From: Pholiota molesta
Taxonomy: Eukaryota; Basidiomycota; Agaricomycetes; Agaricales; Strophariaceae
DNA length: 64,000 nucleotides
Reading direction: 5' to 3'
NCBI GenBank assembly: GCA_014925825.1
Contig: JACGCK010000058.1
Location: forward strand, 62,001 to 126,000
Each line of letters opens with the position of its first letter. The stretch's first letter is position 1. Positions 24,069-35,944 of the stretch are shown in pieces. Under the pieces are notes generated by a model that worked only from the letters and a program-made list of their open reading frames with translations, had not been told where the DNA came from and searched no databases. The translations under genes were made by a program, and so were the position numbers.

Positions 24069-24956
24069 CTATCTAGCTTCGCGAACACTCCCCGTAAGAT
24101 CTTCCGTCGTCTCGAATGCTGCTGCTGCGTTTTCGAACATCCCTGACATTTCGTACACCTCGCCGAGTCGCTGGAGCTCTTTAGCCTGCTCGGAGACCCA
24201 TTGCGCCTTGCGATGGAACGCGCGCACTTCCTGGAACTTGTCCATTGCCATATCAACGTGCCTCGCTTGACCTACAGCATCCCCATGCTTCGAGGATATT
24301 GCTCTGCTGATACGCGCACTCGTCGTGTTTTGCACATGCCAAAGCTTCGACCAGCAGCGCATCTGCATCTTCGAGCTGTCCTTTGGCGCTGTGGAGGTCT
24401 CCAAGGACCCACAGGCGGCGCATGTCGATGTTTCCCCCATCGCCCGAGACTCTGGATGGGGTCGGGCGTCTGCTCTGCGTCGTCGAGTCGGTTTCACCCG
24501 AAATACAAAGTGAGCTCGAGGGCATCGGCCTGCCCGAAAATTTCATCGAATTTTCGGAAGAGCAGGCGCGCTTTGTGTAAAAGGGTTTCGGCCTTGTCGA
24601 CGCGATCCGCGCAGATATAAAGCCATCCCAGAGTCGTCGGGGTCCATGGGATCTGCGCGATGTCTAGATCCACCTTGGCGTGTGCCTCAGGCAGCGCCTC
24701 TGCCGCAGCGAGGTGGGCTGATTCGTCCACTAGGTCGAAGATGGCGCTGAGCTGGCTAGCGGGATCGTTGAGCTGCTTGAAGATGGCGAGGGCGTGCTCA
24801 AGAGTCTGTCGCGCGTCTGTAATCCTATCAGTCCGCATGTAAATATGAGTGCGTTGCGCTCGCCGAGTTCATCGTTAGCTTCTTTTGCTGCAGCCAAGGC
24901 TTCACCAGCGAATGTCTCGGATTGGGCCGTATCGTTGAGAGCGTCGTGCAGCTAGG
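24069..24956 (-). pseudogene. TPR-repeat protein, frameshifted remnant
   Basis: The minus strand encodes tetratricopeptide-like helices in successive frames. The fragments include GEALAAAKEANDELGERNAL, then ARQTLEHALAIFKQLNDPA and ETLLHKARLLFRKFDEIFG, then LGDLHSAKGQLEDADALLVE, then RLGEVYEMSGMFENAAAAFE, with a stop at 24069. These read like the TPR tails common in basidiomycete signalling proteins. At least three frame changes (near 24840, 24530 and 24260) have no GT-AG introns to explain them, and no N-terminal domain is visible. I call a decayed pseudogene; repeated base-calling errors are the alternative. Confidence 0.7.
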
Positions 24957-25576
24957 CTAGGTGTAGAGTGCTCCCTTCCGAGGTCTGGAATCCATTGCAA
25001 GAGAACGCCAGAAATTGGAGTCCTGGTACAGAGTAGGATGCACAGAACGAAAGCACTGGGGAAGAAAACGTCGTCGCGTCCGAGGGCTGTCGACAGACCA
25101 CTCGGTCGCTTGGCATCAGGGAGTCAGTAAAGAGGCGACGAGGGAGGTTTCGTATTATATAGAGACTTCCAGGAATCGGGATGGTTTCTTGGCCGCAGGA
25201 TGGGAAAGACTGCAGAAGTGGGCGCGTTGATGTTCGGGAGCTGAGAGCAAGGAAAGGTATGATATGATGATGAGAACCGGCGCTGGTAGACATTTACGCC
25301 GACCGCTGTAATAGAGTACGTTTGACGAGTGTGCTGAAGGAATATGATCGAAAAAGAAATAGAATAAATAGCATGCTAGACAGACGGTTGATAATTAGAT
25401 ACGAAACGGAATGGGCTACTTAGAAAAGTCATGGTCTCAATGACTTGGACCCGGTTTAGGTCTCAGTGTCCGCATTCACGGCTATAAAAACTGGTGAGCA
25501 AGCTTATCAAAGTATTGAACGAAAGGCTGAGTGCATACTTTGTGTATCTTCTCCGTTTCTCGCCTATAAATCCACG
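24957..25576. other. Region without recognisable gene
   Basis: No supported gene. The minus-strand frame up to 25293 overlaps the presumed 5' side of the TPR pseudogene but shows no TPR pattern. Confidence 0.4.
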
Positions 25577-25891
25577 TCAATATTGAGCACACAAAGTTCT
25601 TATGCCAACACGGCTACATACGGCCAAGTAGCGCATTTTGTTGACTCTGCACATGTTCGTCGCCTTGTGCTTGTTCCAAAAACCAAGATAGTAGGCGGAA
25701 CCGCCGCGGGTGTCGAGAGTGATAGAACGGTCGCAAAATCGACACTCCGCTGACGTTTCCGAGAACCTGACAGCATCTGGGTCGCTCGCGAGGACCTGCC
25801 GCCGCTGCTCGACATTGAGGTTGTGGTACCCAGACCTGCGGGCTGGCCTAGTAGCAGAAATCTTGGTGGTGGGTTCAATGTTCGCAGACAT
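25577..25891 (-). CDS. Small Cys/His protein, putative zinc finger
   Basis: A frame of about 104 aa starts at MSANIEPTTK (ATG at 25891). It contains the pattern C-x2-C (ECRFCDRSI), then TLDTRGGSAYYLGFW, then W-x2-H-x5-C (FWNKHKATNMC). This C-x2-C...W-x2-H...C signature recurs in many uncharacterised Agaricomycete proteins and probably binds zinc. The 3' end is uncertain: a GTATGT near 25625 could be a donor, so the last 15-20 residues may be intronic. Function unknown. Confidence 0.5.
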   Translation of the reverse strand: MSANIEPTTKISATRPARRSGYHNLNVEQRRQVLASDPDAVRFSETSAECRFCDRSITLDTRGGSAYYLGFWNKHKATNMCRVNKMRYLAVCSRVGIRTLCAQY

Positions 25892-26913
25892 CGGGTGCAC
25901 GGTAAGGATATTGGGTTCGTGTTAGAAGTTGGGACGGAGAGGCTCAACGCTCAGTACCAGCAGAGGAAAGTTTAAATATAATACCCCGCCGTCTACTCCA
26001 GAGACGACCATTGTACCACGCCATATACAGAGAGAAGTTCCTTTTTTGGGAAGTAAATAAAAATGAGGTCCAGGGCAGAGTTCCGAGGCAGTGACTCAAG
26101 GATAAGTTATATTCGAAAGGACAGTTCGACCCCAATTTGGTCTGGGCACACGGTGACGTCGGAGTTGGGAGGAGCCAGAGTTTATAACAGGTAAGGGCAT
26201 GTGCTTCTACAGCTTCGCCGGTCTCCGGAGAAAGGTGTGAGAGCACATGTAGTTTCTTATGATGGTGAGTCAAGAATACACGAGGTATCGATCATGGAGT
26301 GCGCATTCACCAAATTAGGGTGCTGTGGGCGCAAAACAGCGCCCATATGCGCTCCGGAACCCGCAGCCTCGTGGACGTGTCATTTGCCCAAGGCAGTGGT
26401 TTTGTAAACATCAGGCAGGTCGTGAAAGTTGCATCAATACACCTCATTTGGTTACTTGATAGTGAATAGGAAGCGGAATAAATATTTGGTCAGTGTGACT
26501 CTACAGGATATTGATCAAAACAGTGAATTGAGTGGCAGTGGGCATCGATCCTAAGACATGGAAGTAGTCTACCTAGGTATAGGTGTATGCCAATGATCGG
26601 ATGAGGCTGGCTTCATTAAGCGCTGGACAATCGCCGTGCAGGAAATATAGGATCCGGTAGATCATCTCTATAGGCGTGTCGTAAATGTCAACAATGCACC
26701 GATAATCATAAGTACCTGACATCGTGACGATGATGGGCAAGGTTATGGGATTCAGAGTCTCTGTCGAGCCAGAGATGTAGGTTAATCGGTCGCACTATTA
26801 CACAGGGACATAATCGAATCCACAGACAACCTCTACTAGTTTACTAGTTGGGACATTTACGCGGAAAGAAAGAACACGAAGTGGGTATTTGATCCAATCC
26901 AGTTTTTTAACGT
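25892..26913. other. Region without recognisable gene
   Basis: Only short open frames and no repeats that I could recognise. Confidence 0.4.
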
Positions 26914-27626
26914 TTAGTCCTCATTGGAGAAGGATACTTTGATTTGAACAACTTCATTATTTTGAACCCGGACGTAGACCTCATGACAGACAGTTTCATA
27001 TGGGCCAACTGCAGTTAAAAATAGAGATGGATAGTGAGATTTAAACTCTACATAATCGACGCGACTCACAAATGAATCCTCCGGGTATCACCCCACCTAA
27101 ATCGGCATATTCAAGTGTGGCAGCATCCATTCCCACTCCGTCAAACTCCTGCGCGTGTTCAAGGGCAATTATGCAGCCCACCGTCGAGCTAAAATGAGCA
27201 TCCTGAACTCTGCTCCATTCGATGCCATCAAGGTTCAGAGGAGAGACAAGGGGCACTTGAGGCAGTGCGTCATAGTCAATGTTTCCGTCAGAAACCCAGG
27301 TCGCCGTGAAAGGCGGCTCTTCGCTCGTTGAACCCTCTGAGAGAGCCCATAAACCAGTTTTGACGTTATAGATGACCCCATACCCGCCTGGTCCAGCTGC
27401 TCCGTTAATCAGATCTTGCATCGCTTCGCTTTCAGTTCCTGAAGCAGACCCGATCTCGAAGGTGATAAGTTTACGCAACGATCCAACCTTCGGAGAGCAT
27501 ATGTCTAAATAAAATTATGTGCGTATTGAAGATCAAGCTTACTTCGAATATGCGGCTGGCGGTAGAAAAGTTCAGGTTAGCGTTGCGTTCTTCAAGGGTT
27601 GTCGCCCACTCGCTGTATGAGGCCAT
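26914..27626 (-). CDS. Hypothetical protein, 198 aa, three exons
   Basis: Exons 27626-27543, 27487-27070 and 27008-26914 join in phase with good GT-AG junctions (GTAAGC...GAAG, GTGAGT...TGCAG) and end at TAA. The protein starts MASYSEWATTLEERNANLNF, has a central Gly-rich GAAGPGGYGVIYNV and ends VQIKVSFSNED. There is no signal peptide or membrane span, and only two cysteines, so it is probably a soluble cytosolic protein with much beta structure. I do not recognise the family. A tempting earlier acceptor (TTTAG before 27504) would break the frame, so the 27488 acceptor was chosen. Confidence 0.7.
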
Positions 27627-28988
27627 GGCGGCAAATCAAAAGGAAGGGATTCTGGATATGTTTGGAACGGATGCCTTCTTATACCTACTAACCCGGAGGT
27701 TAGGAAATGCCGCTTTTCTTATTAAAAACCTCGATTGTGGATTTTTGAATGACATTCGTGGCAACCACAAGAAATACTTACACTCATAGATATTGAATTA
27801 TAATCTAATTGGCGCTTTTATTTTATTTCGCTTTGACGCACTCTTCTGCGCATCTAAGCTATGCAAGTCAAATGCTTATTTTGACTGTTAGTAGGACAAC
27901 TGCACTGAATGATGCAAATTGTCCTTATCAGCGCTCGCCGCGAAGCCTACAGCAATAATGAGCTCTAAATATGGACGCCTATCGCGTCACGCGTCACGCA
28001 GGTTCTCTTGCAACCGCCTTGCGCTGACCAACAACGTGTCCACTGTTAACGTCCTCTTCAAATTCATGTAGGCTTCGATTGGCCTTTCGTCACCGTATGA
28101 TACTACGGACTATCTGGAGCTTTAGGTGGAACAAGGTTGTGACTGTCGCCAGATTTAGTTCCAGGTATGTTCCCGCAACCGGTCGCCGTTCGTTCTGAAT
28201 GTACTTCCTGCTCTTTCGACAGTATTCAATCTCGACGAGAACCAGTGCAGGTTCCTACCTCCGTTGGTGAATCTACGCCCGACATTGCCCTTCTGGATGC
28301 TGGACAATTCCATGAAGCGATCATCAGCGCTGTCTTCGATACTAACCAACGCAGGTATTACGCACGTCGACAGCTGAACTCTTGCCGTCGTTCATCGAAA
28401 TTTTATGACATACACCGCGATTAGCAAAGCGCGCCGCCACTGGAAGACCCCCTCCATGACCCGAAACTTGCAATTTTGGATTATGTGGGACGCCTAGTTG
28501 GAGTTCGGAGTTGGGGTTAAAACATTGATACCTAGGCTTTGAGGACTAGGTGCGACGCATTTTTCACTGAAAAGTACCTGTCTAACGATAATGAGCCCAT
28601 TTCGAACCCCTTTCTTACCAGTTCCAGGTTACTGGACTTATTGTTGTCTATGAGAGCGGCTCTTTGTCTCCGAATGATGGTGGTGGCAATTCAATGACGG
28701 TCATTTTGACCATCTGTGGCCCAAGGTCTGTGTTCAAATGTTATGGCTTTCATTGAGAATTGACGTCTTCAAAGGCCTTCATGTCAGATGTTGTATCATT
28801 GACGCCATCCCGGGCGTTAATACCTGAACAGACAAAACGATTAACGAGTGTAGAATTATCACGAAGAATCGCAATGGAGATTCAGCGCTTTATCGAAGTC
28901 TCGCAGATCAGGTGCGCTCTTCTGATCCTTCCGCAGCGACAGAAAAGTTCATTTGAGCTGACTACGCTTTAGATTACTCACAGAAGAA
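27627..28988. other. Region without recognisable gene
   Basis: AT-richer spacer. Open frames at 28167-28424 and 28760-28972 are short and have no motif. Nothing else is seen. Confidence 0.4.
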
Positions 28989-29404
28989 TGCACTTCTCCA
29001 AATTAACTATCGCTTTCTTCCTCGTCGCGGCCACTGGCGCACTCGCGTCTGCCTTCCATGAAGAAAGTAACGATCTCGCAAGTGTCCATTGCGACATCGA
29101 CAGCCTCGACGGGGCTTAGAATCTGCTGAATTTGGCTCGGAAATCGAGTCGGCCTTTTCGCTAATCGGCGAGACCTCCTTGGAAGCGTCTACGAATGGGT
29201 ACTTACTACTGCTCTTTCGGGTGCTGCATGCGCCACAACTCGTACCGCAGAGGCGCACCCGCGGCTATCGTGTGGCATGATTCACTCGCTGTTGGGTTTG
29301 GCGCGATCGTATTCGGGCGTTGTGCTGCCGCCACCGTCGTTGGTGGGTGCATGGTGCTGATGCAGGCCAAGATACGGACATATCGGAAAATGATGGGTAT
29401 ATAG
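28989..29404 (+). pseudogene. Small secreted/membrane protein, frameshifted
   Basis: The frame begins MHFSKLTIAFFLVAATGALA, a clear signal peptide, and stops after 43 codons at a TAG that follows a GGGG run near 29117. Adding one G restores a frame running through LESAEFGSEIESAFSLIGET. A GTACTT...CCGCAG intron near 29204-29255 would then join in phase to a C-terminal exon containing a hydrophobic segment (LAVGFGAIVFGRCAAATVVG) and a basic tail ending at 29404. The product would be about 120 aa with a signal peptide and one membrane span. The single-base lesion in a homopolymer may be real decay or a sequence error. Confidence 0.5.
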
Positions 29405-29443
29405 CAAATGTAAATTATATACAGGTGGCAAATTTCTAGCGCG

Positions 29444-30725
29444 CTAAAGTTCGTGAGCAGGCAAGAGGTGTGCAATTGTGCCTAGTGAATTCTCTTGAAA
29501 ATGATCGTCCCAATCGCAGAAAAATCTCGTGGACCCTCCGGCGTTACAACGATTCAACGCTTCTAGTACGGCACCCACGTCTAACCCTTCATCCATGTTG
29601 ACCTCCAATCTTTTGGACCCAGTCAACGGTTTTTCCTCCAAAATGGTTGCCAACCGCTTGAAAAGCAGGGTCTGACTGCAATCGCATTCTTCGACCGAGT
29701 TGAAAACGTCTGTCCAAGATAACGTGTGTATAGTCAAAACCTCCAAGGCAGGAGAGGTTAGGGATGCAAGGGAGTCGCAGACTGCACGCATGTCGTGAGT
29801 CCTAAGGAACAAGGAGGAGAGATGAACCAAGGAGCTGAGGTCTATCGGCCCTCCTGTTCGCAACGCCGACTCAGTCACCAAGTATTATGGAATAAGAGAA
29901 AGGCGTACCCATAGTCAATGACTTCGGGTCTAAACCGAAAACTTCTATGTCTATACCAAGACTCAGGTGCTTCAGTGTACCGGACACACCCTTGAGGAAT
30001 GCGTTCAGTGCCTTGACTGGACCCCAACCTCTATGGCAGGAGCGGATCATCCGAAGATCGAACGTCTCCAAGGCAAAACGAGATCCATCGATGTCCTTCA
30101 GCCAATACAGCAGCTCCTCGGACGCGACCAACCGCAAACGAAGCGTTCGAAGGCCGTGAAAAGATGCTCCGGGCATATCTCGGGGAAGGGTCACGGTGGT
30201 GTTAGATTTGGTGTATAGAGCGAGAGTGCGCAGGCTGGGAAAGGAAGAGACGAGATGCCACGCTGCGTCGTTAAACTCACGCCGTTGCATGTTGAAAGTG
30301 AAGTCGTGGACACTTTGAAAGGTCCGCCCATTCCAGGATACAGAGGCGGAGTTGATGTGGTTATACATGATTTGGGTAGGCACTGCATCGGAGCGCACCA
30401 AGCTGTCGATGACGTCCTGGAGCAATTCTGGGGACAAGATCATAAGGATGAGGCGTCGGATAGCATGGATGATCGTGCAATGCTCGGAGCGGGCAAGTGC
30501 AAGAAAGGAGGTAACATGTGTTTCGATGAAGCCTCCCAAGGTGTCCGGCACAATGTATTCATGGAGCACGATTTGGCCGAAGAGATGATAGCGCGGTCGA
30601 GAGACCCATGCGTGGCTGACGAGGCTGGCTGCGTAGAGGGCTGCGTGATCATCGTGTAGGAAGTCCAGGATCCTTTCGAGAATCTCGGTAGGCGCATTGG
30701 AAATTCCAGTTGCTAGGACGGACAT
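29444..30725 (-). CDS. F-box protein with leucine-rich-repeat-like C-terminus
   Basis: Two exons (30725-29909 and 29853-29444) join in phase to give 408 aa. Residues about 10-45 (NAPTEILERILDFLHDD through SLVSHAWVSRPRYHLF) form an F-box of the basidiomycete type, which would bind Skp1 in an SCF ubiquitin ligase. The rest is irregular leucine-rich helix-strand repeats (SFPSLRTLALYTK, FHGLRTLRLRL, GTLKHLSLGIDI, SSLVHLSSLFL) that would hold the substrate. Several acceptors are possible; the one at 29854 was chosen because only it keeps phase with good consensus. The start could lie further upstream, but the F-box sits naturally behind this ATG. Its 3' end lies 39 bp from the convergent gene at 28989-29404. 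Confidence 0.85.
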
Positions 30726-33331
30726 GAATACTGAGTACTGGGGCCTGAGGCCTTTCGAATGCTCAATGTTGTGGGTTTGAGTGGTAAATAGATATTTGAT
30801 GTAGATTTGATTTGTTTTATTATTCCGACTCCGAATTCCCACATGCAACGATCAGTGTAGCATCTAGAAATGATGTGATAATAATCATACAAGATACCAA
30901 GTGCTCTCTATCGGTGACAATTTGCCAGCAAGGATGGGCAATGCCACGGTCACAGCGCCATTGTACAATTCGAGGTTGATTCGAGGGGTTGATAAGTACG
31001 AAAAGTGGCGCCATCAAATTCGCACGGCCGCTCTCTTCCAACAGTCTCCGAACCTAGGACTCTTGACTCTCGCCGTCATTCATCCGAATTCTACAATTTT
31101 CTACACCCCAACACGACCAATAACTAGCAATGCACCTTCTGGCATAGAAAGGCTCAAAAGTTCTTCTACTGACTCCTCAAAACCTGCGGTTTTGATTATG
31201 GAGAACACTGAGCTAGAGGTGGCGGGATGGAGTTGAGCATTGGCAGAGGACCAGGTACGAAGCACTTAACGGCGATAACATACACATCTGACGATAAGTC
31301 CAGCTTATAAGTCATATTTTGTCGATGCATACGGCCCTTCATCTTCTACTTATGGTGGCGGCAGTCATAATTGACATTCACTGCCCAAACCTGGTTTCCT
31401 CCGTCAAGCGACGATACCACACCCATCCCACAATCAAGGACCCACCTTCGTGACTCACTCTACTTGCCCTCCAAACAGAACTACCACTAGTCGGGTTGGA
31501 CACGTCGATATCTGGAGACCGACAGCAAAGCATCGCCCACCCCAGGATCTTGGTAGTGCGTGTTCATTCTTCTTCTATGCGACTCGTACTTAGCACAGCG
31601 CCCGCTTTAGCCAAACATCGGTACCAAACTTGGAGTGCTTGGATATCGAGCTTGCGATCGAACCGAGGACCCGGTACGACGTCACTTTTACTTTGTGAAA
31701 GAGACGTATGTCAGGTCGCTTATGGAACGGGAATCTTTATGGAGCCTATATATATCAGGTGTGTTTCTTGTTGCCAAAGGCATTCGAACTTCGAAGAGCA
31801 AGGGACTTACTTTTAATTCTATCTCACGCTTGCCCTCTCCATATAGCAGAATTCGTTTGAATCGCAGCCTGTCCATCTTCCCTTTTTCATCTCGAAGATC
31901 TGGATACCCTTCGGAATGCGAAGCGAGCGATGGCTACGTAGAATACCAGGAGCCTGGGGATCTTATCGTGAGTGAGTCTGGCTGATTATCGGAAAGACTA
32001 TCTGGACTCATACCTCGATTAGATACATAACGGATTTCCACGGTCGTTGGTATAGGTGGCATGAGCGAGACAATCAACGTCACTGCGGTGAGGAGGACAT
32101 CCAGTCTCTTGGCTAACACGAATGTCTTCGTAGATTGCGCGAACGAGAAATCGTTCAGAGAGACCGGATTTTCCATTGGCGATGAGGCCCGTCGTGAGCG
32201 TTCGCGCCTTTTTTTGCGAATTCGAAGATTAGGAATTTGTGCTTGTTCGCTTATGGGTCATCGTTGTAATGGAATTTCGACATCTTTCGTTCGAGTAGTC
32301 TTCGAAGGTCCAACAGTATCAGATGCTAACGAACGCGTAGCGGAGTGCATTGACGCTCGCTGTCTTTCATCTTGGTTCTATACCGCACACGTTCAATGAT
32401 CACATCCTTTGAATATATCTGCGTAGGCTAGTCGTCAGGCCACATCAAAATTACACTAAGGCCGAATCCCATCGAACGAAAGACCGTGGAGGTGTAGATA
32501 AGCCGGTTAAACTTGTTGAATGTCGTTCACAGGGCCCTGGTTTGGATATCCTCGCTTAACATGTACTGCTTGTATCTTACTCCATTGTTCCTTCTTGCAG
32601 TAGTTTTGCATGCGACGTAATGAACTCGCTTTGAAGAGTCTAAGTACTAATAGAATAGAGGGTGTATTTACGGATGTCGCCTCCCTCTTTCGACATCCGT
32701 AATAGCCCAATCTAGGATATGTGTCCAACTGGTATCAGTCAGTTTACGACATTATAATGTACGACATATATGTAGCGCAACGTGTTTTTGAAAAATTAAT
32801 GGTACACATTCTAGACGCTGGATAATGACAGATGATCTGGATTATTTGCAGGGTACTTGTGCTCAGCCGAGCACGAGTGGAGTGTTTGTTGCCTGCGTAC
32901 TATTGAATCTGCGCTTGAAATCTACTCATTGCCCGGCAACCTTGTTTTACTAGCACCATTACTACCCGAAAATCGCTCTCCGCCGCTGCTTTGGACAAAT
33001 TGCAACCTGCAGGTTTCAATTGGGCTTCCAAATGCAATTAACGTTTGATTGATACCATCCGTGCCCTTGTCAATTTTTGGCCCAACTTGCAAGCGCAGTC
33101 TATAATAGGAAACAATTAAACGCTCTCTCCCATAGATCTCGAGTCAATGACACCGAAAAGCAGCAGCAGGTAGATGGGAGGTCTAGTGGCGCTGTTGATG
33201 AACTGCCACGAGGCTTTCTTCGATAGTATAAGGGTTGTTTTTTTTTGTTGCGGTAGCATCATCAATTTTCTACGTTCTCACTTTCACCCACCCATTCATC
33301 GCAAACTCACGCAAACGCACCCTCTCAAGAG
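30726..33331. other. Long region without firm gene
   Basis: Open frames at 30901-31236, 31496-31816 and 32061-32399 lack motifs and splice partners. A strong hairpin lies at 32668-32702 (separate entry). I see no further supportable feature in these 2.6 kb. Confidence 0.4.
32668..32702. repeat. Perfect 12-bp inverted repeat (hairpin)
   Basis: TTACGGATGTCG and its exact complement are separated by an 11-nt pyrimidine-rich loop. It lies in a gene-free spacer. It may be a remnant of a tiny palindromic element; no function can be assigned. Confidence 0.75.
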
Positions 33332-34932
33332 ATGTCGTCGTATCACAACAGAACTGCAAGGAATGATTCTACAAGTCCCCGCTTCTCTCATGAGAGCGGC
33401 GAATGTCGGATGGACAGGCCAATCGAACAAGGTATTTGCCTATCTTACCTTTCCAAGTCAGACATGTGCAACTAATTTTCGTTGTTATTGGATACAGATT
33501 CGCTGAGAAGACGCACTGCAGGACCCGATACGAGTCCCACTGGCTGGGGCTGGCCCGCAGACGCTGAAGAGAGGGCGACCCGACAAGAGTTACCTGAGCT
33601 CTATGGTCAGTGCGCTTGTATACCGAATATTGAATAGGTGCTGATCTTACGATAACACAGCTCCCGCGCCGGCGTTCTCCAGAGACTACGTGGACCATTA
33701 TCGGTGTTCAAGAAGTCCTGCACAGTTTCCAGGCATCGGAGGAACACAGTACGATGACGAGTCAACATCATACGAGGATTTGAACACACGTGGCAACGAC
33801 GAAGAGTATCATTGGGGCCCGACAAACAGTGTCGACGATGTGATTCACGCCTATCGCCCGAATACCACCCTCGACTTTGGAGCTGCAGGGCATGGTATGT
33901 AAAGAAATTAGATGAAATTTGGACAATGCTTACTAATTTTTGTCGACGGAACAGGCGCGCAAGAACCGGCAGCGCATTACTTCCCTCCGCTTCGCAGTTT
34001 CACGCGAGAGGTCGGGAGAGGGGTGGCCTTCGCTGCGCCGCCTGTTAGTGAGTTTACACCGCAAACATTCAATGAGAACTCCTGCTTACCCGTGCCACAG
34101 ATCTATCGCGGCCAGGCACTCCGTTCCGGCCCTACCCCACTGAGAACGAGGCCCTAGCACATAATGGCAACAACAGAGGATCTGGATGGGGCCTCACAAA
34201 CAGCTTCGACCCTGTGATTCAAACCTATCGCCCGAACACGACTGGTAAGTGAGATCAAGCAGTGCGAGAACGCCTTCGCGCTAATCCACATCAAGCAGAT
34301 CCCATTGATGAGATACGAGCCCCAATAAACGGGACGTCTCCAACGGAACCAGCAACGTCGACTGCCTCTTACGGGAGGGAGTTGACTAAACAAAATAACG
34401 CGTTTGACCCGCACACCAGAGCGGGAAAACGACCCCACTCCGACGAATACGTCGTTGAGAATCAAAATCCTCAATCAAGTTCAAGTCGAAGGTAAAATTT
34501 TGCAGACAACTCCCTGGCAACAGAGCCATCTGACCATCTACACGCAGCTCGAAGAAGGCAAGAAACGGGCCGCTCACGGAGGGGAACCAAAAAGCAAAGA
34601 CGGCGCCCGTCCAGAAAGCGTGCCCCTTGGATAGAGGCGGCGCCCACACGGATAGCCCATCCACATCGCCATCGTCGCGCTCGCCATCGCCACCGCCATC
34701 GCCATCGCCCCCCTTGCCGGCATTCACTGGGTTTGTCGACCCGATTGTCGCCCATATCCGCGAGCACACGCCGCCTCCCCCAGAAGGCACTGTGCGATCG
34801 ACTTTGAGCCTACCACGTGCATACAGGTGGAAAGTTGTAAAACAAGAACAGTTCGAGGATGATGCAGAGCAGGACGAGGATGATTCAGAGCAGGATGAGG
34901 AGGATGGAAATCCAGACGTCGAGGAGGAGTAG
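33332..34932 (+). CDS. Hypothetical protein, 418 aa, seven exons, internal repeats
   Basis: Exons 33332-33431, 33498-33605, 33661-33894, 33955-34047, 34101-34244, 34299-34491 and 34548-34932 join without a stop. The first five introns are all phase 1 and the last is phase 2. The protein starts MSSYHNRTARNDSTSPRF, is hydrophilic and probably disordered. A motif appears twice: HWGPTNSVDDVIHAYRPNTT ending exon 3 and GWGLTNSFDPVIQTYRPNTT ending exon 5. After that come a Ser/Pro-rich run (SPSPPPSPSPP), a compact segment (FVDPIVAHIREHTPPP), and an acidic tail rich in EDDAEQDEDD. No known domain is recognised. The acidic tail would suit a nuclear or protein-binding role, but that is a guess. Degraded partial copies lie at 35.9-36.9 kb. 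Confidence 0.7.
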
Positions 34933-35944
34933 ATCCCCTGGATCACCACCACTCCTGTGCGGCCCTCAGATAGACGATCAGATAGTGGAGTTGAAAAGGA
35001 CATCCTGTACTGAAGATTTTGTTCAAGGATAGGAAATAGTATGGAATTCGGAGAGCTACTCACCATGGATGTCTTTCATCCCAGAGCCTTTTTGGCGGTA
35101 CGAGGTCAGAATGGGTGTCGCGCAGGTGTCGGGGATTGCAATCGATTTTCACATCGTGTAGGCGGGCCGGAGTAATCTGTCAAAACATGCATCGATATTT
35201 GGACAATATCTCTAATCCTAACACATGTGCTTCTGCGGTCTGGGTGAACCCAGTGTCATCCGAGCTCTACTTGAGAAGGTCAGGAAGCGGAAGGAGTTGG
35301 CAGCCGCTCTTAATCGGTGGAGGGAATGTATTCATTGAACACGACTCGCATTCATGGCCGCCTTCTAACTCGTGCTTGTTTCGCCTTCAGCTGTTTCTCG
35401 ATATCTGTGATCTGCCAAAACTCATGTACCACACTCTCATACTGATGCGAGTTTGATTTCTGCTCTATCCTTCCACGATCAAATTTATCACAATATAAGA
35501 TGGAACGATCAATTTAATACATCCCAAAATTGGCCTCGCTGACGGAGACTGAGCCCAATCGATGCCAGCGATGTATTCCTGGAGACTGCAGTGCACCGAG
35601 GAAGTTCTCCGCCAGAACCCAACAAAATTCGATGTAGATCTATTGGAGTGCGTCAGATTCATGTTACAAACGCAAAGAAAAGAGAATAATTGACCTTTCT
35701 GGTTCGGTACAGCCATCTCGCCGAGAGGAACGCGAACATTACAGAGCGCCCTTAGCAAATTCAGAGCTTGAGTCGCGAGGTAGGTGAGCTCATTTCAACC
35801 TTTTGAGAGACGTCTAATGGTAATACGGCGCAAAATATCTGTCCGATGAGGCATCGACCCCCTCCATTGACGCGATCCCCGGATCGCTGGCTAGCATTGC
35901 TGTTGGCGCCGTCATGATCAGAAGACTTTGTGGGTAGGTAGGTG
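34933..35944. other. Region without recognisable gene
   Basis: Open frames on both strands are short and motif-free. Confidence 0.4.

Noticed and set aside
27504..27543. Splice acceptor TTTAG before 27504 for the 198-aa gene
   Set aside because: It puts the second exon out of phase; the AG at 27488 keeps the frame open to the end.
34386..35066. 226-codon minus-strand frame
   Set aside because: It is antisense to exons 6-7 of the seven-exon gene; the Ser-rich text mirrors the acidic tail and SPSPP run of the plus-strand exon.
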